Positions 59,123 to 64,000 of a stretch of 64,000 nt of DNA are shown here, piece after piece. The notes beneath the pieces were generated by a model. The model did not search any database, was not told the DNA's origin, and saw nothing but the letters and a program-made list of their open reading frames with translations. The translations under genes were made by a program, and so were the position numbers. The stretch spans positions 372,001 through 436,000 of the forward strand of contig CAZKJL010000002.1 in NCBI GenBank assembly GCA_964553135.1, written 5' to 3'. Source of the stretch: CAZKJL01 sp964553135. Its GTDB lineage: Bacteria; Patescibacteriota; Gracilibacteria; Peribacterales; Peribacteraceae. Position 1 is the first letter of the stretch; every line of letters begins with the position of its first letter.

Positions 59123-59207
59123 GTGCCGTCGGAGAGAATCGAACTCTCACAGGATTGCTCCTACACGCTCCTGAAGCGTGCGCGTCTACCAATTCCGCCA
59201 CGACGGC
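59121..59207 (-). tRNA. tRNA-Leu (CAG)
   Basis: Type II tRNA. Acceptor GCCGTCG pairs with CGACGGC, anticodon CAG in loop TTCAGGA with stem CACGC/GCGTG, long variable arm, T-loop TTCGATT, encoded CCA. Decodes CUG. Confidence 0.97.
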
Positions 59208-59244
59208 AAGTCGTGCGGACATAGTATAGTGAATCCGAGGGCTT

Positions 59245-59649
59245 TCAAGCAGGAACGTCGGTTCCGTCGACCCTTGTATTTTCACTTTGGATAAGCCGAA
59301 GAACGCGTTCATCGACATCGCCCGACGCATGCCGTATCGCCTCGGGCAGATGTGCGAGCACGCATGTGCATGTGTCCCTCAGTAAAAACTCAAGCCGCCC
59401 TGCACGGTCATCGGGTTCACCCGACACCACGACGTTCGCTTCGATCCACGACCCGATCCACAGGCCCAATTTCCATGCGCCCGCTTCATGAAGCAGCATA
59501 TCGATGCGGTGTTGCGTCGCGGTCGAGATGATGCCGAATGGTCTCATCACTCGCTCAACATCAGTTTCGGTCGGACGAGAATCAGTTGTGCCGAATGCGG
59601 CGATCACCGTATCGGCGATGGCCCTGGGGTCGTGCGTTTCGGATGTCAT
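59245..59649 (-). CDS. Hypothetical protein translated after msrB
   Basis: 134 residues. The ATG at 59649 overlaps the msrB stop (TGATG), so the two are translationally coupled. No signal peptide or membrane helix; mixed helical and beta composition with two adjacent Cys (DTCTCVLAHL). Family not recognised. The longer upstream frame overlaps msrB and is rejected. Confidence 0.65.
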   Translation of the reverse strand: MTSETHDPRAIADTVIAAFGTTDSRPTETDVERVMRPFGIISTATQHRIDMLLHEAGAWKLGLWIGSWIEANVVVSGEPDDRAGRLEFLLRDTCTCVLAHLPEAIRHASGDVDERVLRLIQSENTRVDGTDVPA

Positions 59650-60017
59650 CAGGCTTTCGGAATGAACTTCATCGAGAGCGAATTCACGCAGTGACGGGTG
59701 TTCTTGGCCGTGAGTCCTTCGCCCAGAAACACGTGGCCCAGGTGACCGTCGCAGTTTTGGCAACGAATCTCGATGCGTCTGCCGTCACGATCCGGAATTC
59801 TTTTCACCGCCCCCGGAATTTCCTGATCGAAGCTCGGCCAACCGCAGCCCGAGTGAAACTTGGCATCGGACGTGTAGAGTTTGGCGTCGCACCTGCGGCA
59901 AGCGTACGTGCCGTCCCGGAATTCGTTGTCATACTCGCCCGTAAACGGCGCCTCGGTTCCGGCGTTTTCGATGACGTCGGCTTCCTCGGCGGTGAGTTTG
60001 TTCCAGTTGTTGGCCAT
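59649..60017 (-). CDS. msrB: Peptide-methionine (R)-S-oxide reductase MsrB
   Basis: 122 residues. Zinc-binding pairs Cys40/Cys43 and Cys86/Cys89, resolving Cys58 in HSGCGWPSF, and catalytic Cys110 in RHCVNS. It repairs oxidised methionine in proteins. No msrA is fused or adjacent. No -10 box close to the ATG is obvious. Confidence 0.95.
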   Translation of the reverse strand: MANNWNKLTAEEADVIENAGTEAPFTGEYDNEFRDGTYACRRCDAKLYTSDAKFHSGCGWPSFDQEIPGAVKRIPDRDGRRIEIRCQNCDGHLGHVFLGEGLTAKNTRHCVNSLSMKFIPKA

Positions 60018-60057
60018 GGATTCATTCTCGGCCTCCGCCTACGGTACCGCAAGGGGT

Positions 60058-61146
60058 TCAGTCTTCAATTTCGAATCCCAGTCGTCCAAACAACTCACTC
60101 AACGACGAAATGCCGTCTCCTGGCATCCTTCTTTTTCGCCCGCCTCGTCCGCCTTCGCGAATCGCTTCGTCGATCGCGTTCATTGCTCCCGTCACATGAT
60201 CATCGTGACACATGCAAATATTCGTCATGCGTTCATCGTTCACAAGATCTGTAAGTTTATAGTGTCTTTCCACGCACGTCCTCACTGCATAATCGATGAC
60301 TTCGGAAAATCTCCTCCTTCTTTTGATGTTTTCGGCATCGCCTTCCTTCGACATCGAGCGCATGCGGAAATCCGAAATGTCGAACAATTGACTGATGGAA
60401 GGCGTGACATTTCCGATTCTGGTATTCCACGGCAAGCCCGAACAAGAAACCAAATACGAGTGCTGATTGTCCGTCGCGGCCTCGACGATCGGGCTTTTCC
60501 CGTAACTACGGACTTTCCTTTCCAGTAGTCCGAGAAGTAGCGAGCGAACATTGTGATCTTCGTTATAAATTCCGTAGTTTCCGTTTCCGCCGCCTTCGAG
60601 CACGATGTCCTGAACTCCCAAGTCCAAAGCCATTTCTATTTCGGCGATCGATTCCTCCAGTTTTGCGGGGTCATCCGTTTTCCTGCCCACTTCCACCATA
60701 ACGGTTTTGAAACGCTTTTTCATTTCGATGACCAGGCCCCGGAAGGCTTTCAGGTTCATGTCTCCTTTATCGTTGGAAACTTCCACCGTATCGATGCTCA
60801 ATTTTTCCAAGTGAGTCGCGACGGCGTTCACTTCACCTTTTTTCGTCCTTCCGTCGAACACGCCCCCGCCGATGTACGGAACCACGTCATGCTCGCGGGC
60901 GACGTCAAGCACTTCCGAAATGTCACCGCGCATGCCGACATAACCCGAATAAATCTTCAGCCTTTCGATGGAATATCCCACGGCATCCAGAACGGATGCG
61001 AGTGCGATCACGGGTTCATTGCGAACGAGAAGACTGTTCAGCCTGTAGCCGTTCGGGTCGCCCTTCATCATCCGCAGCGCATTGTCTCGCATGCCGTTTC
61101 GTGCGAGCGGATTATCGGCCTCCAGGAATGGGGGAAGTTTTACCAT
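60058..61146 (-). CDS. ComA-like (phosphosulfolactate synthase family) protein
   Basis: 362 residues from the ATG at 61146; a TTG 18 bases upstream is possible. The central 75-240 region follows the ComA TIM-barrel pattern: IKIYSGYVGM, VVPYIGGGVFDG, IDTVEVSNDKGDM, VMVEVGRK and VQDIVLEGGGNGNYGIY. In methanogens and some bacteria ComA adds sulfite to phosphoenolpyruvate. Here a C-terminal extension of about 110 residues with a C-x-C-H segment (ICMCHDDH) is present and no other coenzyme M gene is nearby, so the substrate is uncertain. Confidence 0.75.
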   Translation of the reverse strand: MVKLPPFLEADNPLARNGMRDNALRMMKGDPNGYRLNSLLVRNEPVIALASVLDAVGYSIERLKIYSGYVGMRGDISEVLDVAREHDVVPYIGGGVFDGRTKKGEVNAVATHLEKLSIDTVEVSNDKGDMNLKAFRGLVIEMKKRFKTVMVEVGRKTDDPAKLEESIAEIEMALDLGVQDIVLEGGGNGNYGIYNEDHNVRSLLLGLLERKVRSYGKSPIVEAATDNQHSYLVSCSGLPWNTRIGNVTPSISQLFDISDFRMRSMSKEGDAENIKRRRRFSEVIDYAVRTCVERHYKLTDLVNDERMTNICMCHDDHVTGAMNAIDEAIREGGRGGRKRRMPGDGISSLSELFGRLGFEIED

Positions 61147-61216
61147 GGCAAATGGGTGCCACAAATTAAGGAATCGCCGAATTTCTGTAAAGAAAAATCG
61201 ACGTGATTTCCCGCTT

Positions 61217-61987
61217 CTAGGCTCTGAGAGCCAGCATCATCGACTTCCTGTGGCGAACGACCTTGAATCCGTTTTTCTCCAAAAACTCCTTCAGTTTGTC
61301 GGAGTTATGCATCGGATCTTTGGAAAAGTGGTGGTATTCCATGCCGATGCAACGGATGCGCCTGAGGTACTCGGGCGAAAGTGTGTAGAGCGCCTCGTAC
61401 TCCGCGCCTTCGCAGTCGAGTTTGAGGAAATCGACCGTCTGCATCTCGTGCTTGTCCATGAGTGTCGCAAGCGAGACCGTTTCGATCGTCACCGGCGTGC
61501 CGCCTTCGTCGCTGCGGTACACCGAGTTGCCTCCGCGGTCTTTGGGGAAAATGTAGAGCGTGATCGGCTCGCCGTTGCCAAGCCCCACGTTATGAAGCGT
61601 CACGCGGTCCAGCAGCTTATTTTCCGAAACGTTCGCCGAAAGCATGATGAAATTCTCCGGGTCGGGCTCCAGCGTCACGATGTTCGCTTTCGATGCTTTG
61701 TGCGCAAAGAAGAGTGTGGCCATTCCCACGTGTCCGCCGACATCGATGACGTTTTTCACGGTGGTCCAATCGAACGCGATGCCATAGGCGTTCGGGTCGT
61801 AGCTTTTGTCGAACCACACGTCATTGAGGCAGCCCGAGTCACCCGCAGTGGGGCGGATCCACACCGAGTAGCCGCCGCGGAGTTCGTAGCGGAAGTTCCG
61901 CTTCATCAGCTTGAGGCGCTGCAAAACATACACCGGCCAGTTGTGGACGGTCGCGACAAGCCGAATGAAAAGGCGAAGATAGGTCAC
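61217..61987 (-). CDS. FkbM-family methyltransferase
   Basis: 256 residues from a GTG. The S-adenosylmethionine site is IDVGGHVGMATLFFA (about residues 81-95) followed by EPDPENF. The FkbM-specific second half is present (TVDFLKLDCEGAEYEAL, IGMEYHH). A short hydrophobic N-terminus (about 4-22) may associate with the membrane. Family members methylate sugars or small molecules, so this may decorate surface glycans together with the divergent O-antigen-ligase-like gene. Confidence 0.9.
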   Translation of the reverse strand: MTYLRLFIRLVATVHNWPVYVLQRLKLMKRNFRYELRGGYSVWIRPTAGDSGCLNDVWFDKSYDPNAYGIAFDWTTVKNVIDVGGHVGMATLFFAHKASKANIVTLEPDPENFIMLSANVSENKLLDRVTLHNVGLGNGEPITLYIFPKDRGGNSVYRSDEGGTPVTIETVSLATLMDKHEMQTVDFLKLDCEGAEYEALYTLSPEYLRRIRCIGMEYHHFSKDPMHNSDKLKEFLEKNGFKVVRHRKSMMLALRA

Positions 61988-62054
61988 GGGTCGAAACCGA
62001 TTCTACAAGACGAATGAACTTCGTACGATGCGCCTTTTTGGGTACCATCGGGAC

Positions 62055-63986
62055 ATGCGAAGTTCAGTGGAGCGCGCAGCGGGTACGGGCATACTGGTGC
62101 TTTTGGCACTCGCGATGCTGTGGAAGGGTGGAAAGGCGCTCGATGTGGTGTGGCTGACCGCACTCGCCGCGGGCTTCGTTTCCCTGTACGGCTACGGCAA
62201 GGGCGATGAACGAATGTCGATTCCCAGGGGCGTATGGTGGCTGCTCATCGCGCTGCTTCTGTGCACCGTTGCGAGCTTCGTTTTTTCCGCCACACGGACG
62301 TACGGCTTCGATGAAGTTCTGCAGACGGCATCGCTGACGCTCCTCCTCTTCTGGGCTGCCAAGGAAACGAGGCGAACGGGAGTCTTTGCCGAGAGATTCG
62401 CGCAGACCGTCGCGGCGGCACTCGTCATCGCGTGCGCCGTCGGTGTGGGTGTGTACGTTCTGCAGCCGGTGACCAGATTCGTCGGTACGTTTTTCGACTA
62501 CCGATTCCACACCGATTACTGGCCCAACGCGTGGGCCGAGTTTGTCCTCTTTGCATGGCCCGTTCTTGCGTGGGTGCTGTGGACACGCGACCCCAAGAAA
62601 CTGCCGAAGATCCTCTCCACCGATGCGGCGAGGTGCTTGGTGCTGGGTCTCGGTATCGGGTGCCTGTTCCTCAGCTACTCGCGCGGAGGATTTTTGGCAC
62701 TTTTGGGGCAGTGCGTCCTCATGATGATTCTCGGACTGTGGATCGCACGCAAAAAGTTTCCGCTCGTCCGTCTCATCAGAATTGTTGCGGGGACCATCGC
62801 CACCGCCGTTCTCATCTTTTTCGCGGTGAACAATCTCCGCGCACGGCTTTACCCCGTTCAATCCGTGGCGGAGAAGGCCACGTTTTCCTCGGACGAGGGA
62901 ACGTCGTCGGTCACCGAGCGCAGTGAATTCTGGCGTCAGTCGCTTCGCATGATGAAGACGCATCCGGTTCTCGGATACGGTCCGTACAGCTTCCGCTTCG
63001 TGCAGCCGCACGACCAGAGCAGCGTTCTCGCCACGTCCGATCATCCGCACAACGTGTTCCTGAAATACGCGTCGGAGAGGGGAGTGCCGGCCGCCGTCTT
63101 TCTCGTCGTGATCGTCGCGTGGTCGCTCGTCGCGGGACTCAAGAAAATGTCGCAGGCGAAGGGCAAGCACGTGCCCCTCTCGTTTTTCTTGGTCGTCGGC
63201 ATCGCCGGAGTGTTCGCCCACAACCTCATCGATTTCAATCTGCAATTCGTCGGCATCGCGCTTCCCGTGTGGATGGCGATGGGTATTCTGCTTGCGACCG
63301 AAACGAGGGCAGGGGAGTGGGCCAGGCACGTCCGTGTCGTGCTGGCACTGTCGTTGCTCGTCGTCACGTTCGTCGAGGGAACGGCGCTCGCGTTGTCTTC
63401 TCGCGCGCGTCATGCCGATGCGGCGGGGGATTCGATGAAGGCACTGGAGTGGTATGCCAAAACCGATTGGTCCGTGTATCCGCGCGACGGTTGGCTGAGC
63501 AGGGGAGCGATCCTCCTGAGTCAGAACGAACTCCCCGAGGCCGAATCGGCGGTGAACAAATCCATCACGCTCAACGAAGAAGACGGTCGCGCGTGGCGAC
63601 TGCTCGGCGACGTGTACCTGCGCTGGAACAAGAGGTCCGAAGCGCTGCGTGCCTACGAGAAGGCCTACGCTTTGGACAGGTACAACGACATCGGCATCAC
63701 GCATGGGCTCGTGACGCTGCTCTCCACGGAAGATCGTCCTGCGCTCGTGCGAAGGCGAGCGGAGTTCGATTCGCTCATCAATGAGTTCGGGCTCGCCATT
63801 GAGCACAACGTTCACTTCATCGCTCTCAGCCGCAACGTGGAGGAGCTTTCGGCGCTCGTCGATCAATTCGCGCGCTTATTCCCGGATGACGCTCAGGAGT
63901 ACAGACTCCTCGGCAGGCGCATTACCGAACACGCGAAGGAAGAGCGTGCCAAACTGGCATCCAGGCCCAGGGGACTGCTTTGGTAA
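62055..63986 (+). CDS. O-antigen ligase/Wzy-type polysaccharide polymerase with C-terminal TPR repeats
   Basis: 643 residues from the ATG at 62055, which is supported by TACCAT six bases upstream; an ATG at 62028 would add nine residues. About eleven membrane helices span residues 10-450. The Wzy_C-type periplasmic region contains YSRGGFLALL and ILGYGPYSFRF with HPHNVFLKYASERG, typical of O-antigen ligases and polymerases. Residues about 460-640 form tetratricopeptide-like helices (AWRLLGDVYLRWNKRSEALRAYEKAY). It probably joins or polymerises lipid-linked glycans. Which glycan is unknown. Confidence 0.85.
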   Translation: MRSSVERAAGTGILVLLALAMLWKGGKALDVVWLTALAAGFVSLYGYGKGDERMSIPRGVWWLLIALLLCTVASFVFSATRTYGFDEVLQTASLTLLLFWAAKETRRTGVFAERFAQTVAAALVIACAVGVGVYVLQPVTRFVGTFFDYRFHTDYWPNAWAEFVLFAWPVLAWVLWTRDPKKLPKILSTDAARCLVLGLGIGCLFLSYSRGGFLALLGQCVLMMILGLWIARKKFPLVRLIRIVAGTIATAVLIFFAVNNLRARLYPVQSVAEKATFSSDEGTSSVTERSEFWRQSLRMMKTHPVLGYGPYSFRFVQPHDQSSVLATSDHPHNVFLKYASERGVPAAVFLVVIVAWSLVAGLKKMSQAKGKHVPLSFFLVVGIAGVFAHNLIDFNLQFVGIALPVWMAMGILLATETRAGEWARHVRVVLALSLLVVTFVEGTALALSSRARHADAAGDSMKALEWYAKTDWSVYPRDGWLSRGAILLSQNELPEAESAVNKSITLNEEDGRAWRLLGDVYLRWNKRSEALRAYEKAYALDRYNDIGITHGLVTLLSTEDRPALVRRRAEFDSLINEFGLAIEHNVHFIALSRNVEELSALVDQFARLFPDDAQEYRLLGRRITEHAKEERAKLASRPRGLLW

Positions 63987-64000
63987 AAAGTGTAACTGTT

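Noticed and set aside
62064..63866. 600-residue frame opposite the O-antigen-ligase-like gene
   Set aside because: Arg/His/Gln/Glu-rich antisense translation with no domain. The plus-strand protein has clear helices and motifs.

Overview
This is a GC-rich, gene-dense bacterial chromosome segment that uses the standard bacterial code (TGA ends gyrB, the asparaginase and msrB). Many secreted proteins carry long poly-serine linkers, and repeat-built surface proteins occur in tandem. There is little amino-acid biosynthesis and most housekeeping genes stand as single units. Together these suggest a Candidate Phyla Radiation (Patescibacteria) genome, most likely Peregrinibacteria/Peribacteria-like. 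That is inference: the window holds no rRNA. No phage, transposase, integrase or CRISPR array was found.

Layout. 1-4,900: surface and secreted proteins, including an SLH/CAP protein cut by the window edge and a minus-strand trio of a dockerin protein, a cohesin-like/FN3 membrane protein and a cupredoxin-like membrane protein. 5,035-12,400: housekeeping genes (holA, greA, csrA, gyrB, hisS) plus a UbiA-type prenyltransferase/PAP2 phosphatase pair. 12,500-12,700: tRNA-His with a partial copy of its 5' end upstream. 12,787-23,014: a lineage-specific block holding a 1,412-residue unknown protein, a proline-rich protein, a secreted Cys/Ser-rich protein, a transmembrane Ser/Thr kinase, a PKD-domain membrane protein and a VirB2-like small membrane protein. 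23,065-37,351: M24 peptidase, asparaginase, tRNA-Leu, EamA transporter, sortase, mnmA, a DUF2157/GDYXXLXY pair, prfA, purD, purF and typA. 37,439-50,460: three tandem Cys-rich membrane proteins facing two tandem 1,600-residue FG-GAP/SLH-like proteins. 50,473-55,424: an mgtE-like gene, folD, tmk and groESL with a CIRCE-like operator. 55,501-63,986: anchored proteins, an eight-cysteine lipoprotein, an AT-rich membrane gene, a variant GGDEF protein, MarR, tRNA-Leu, msrB, a ComA-like enzyme, an FkbM methyltransferase and an O-antigen-ligase-like protein.

How it fits together. The dominant theme is the cell surface: SLH-like, cohesin/dockerin, FG-GAP, PKD, Cys-rich and poly-Ser proteins, a sortase that could process the two proteins ending in an ETG-hydrophobic-basic tail, a polyprenyl-phosphate sugar pathway pair and a polysaccharide polymerase/ligase. 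The transmembrane kinase, the GGDEF-like protein and CsrA supply signalling and post-transcriptional control.

The most striking regulatory pattern is that about eighteen genes have a -10-like TAnnnT hexamer only 5-10 bases before the start codon and no Shine-Dalgarno sequence, implying widespread leaderless transcription. Genes with longer leaders include csrA, groES, typA and purF, and csrA has an exact GGAGG.
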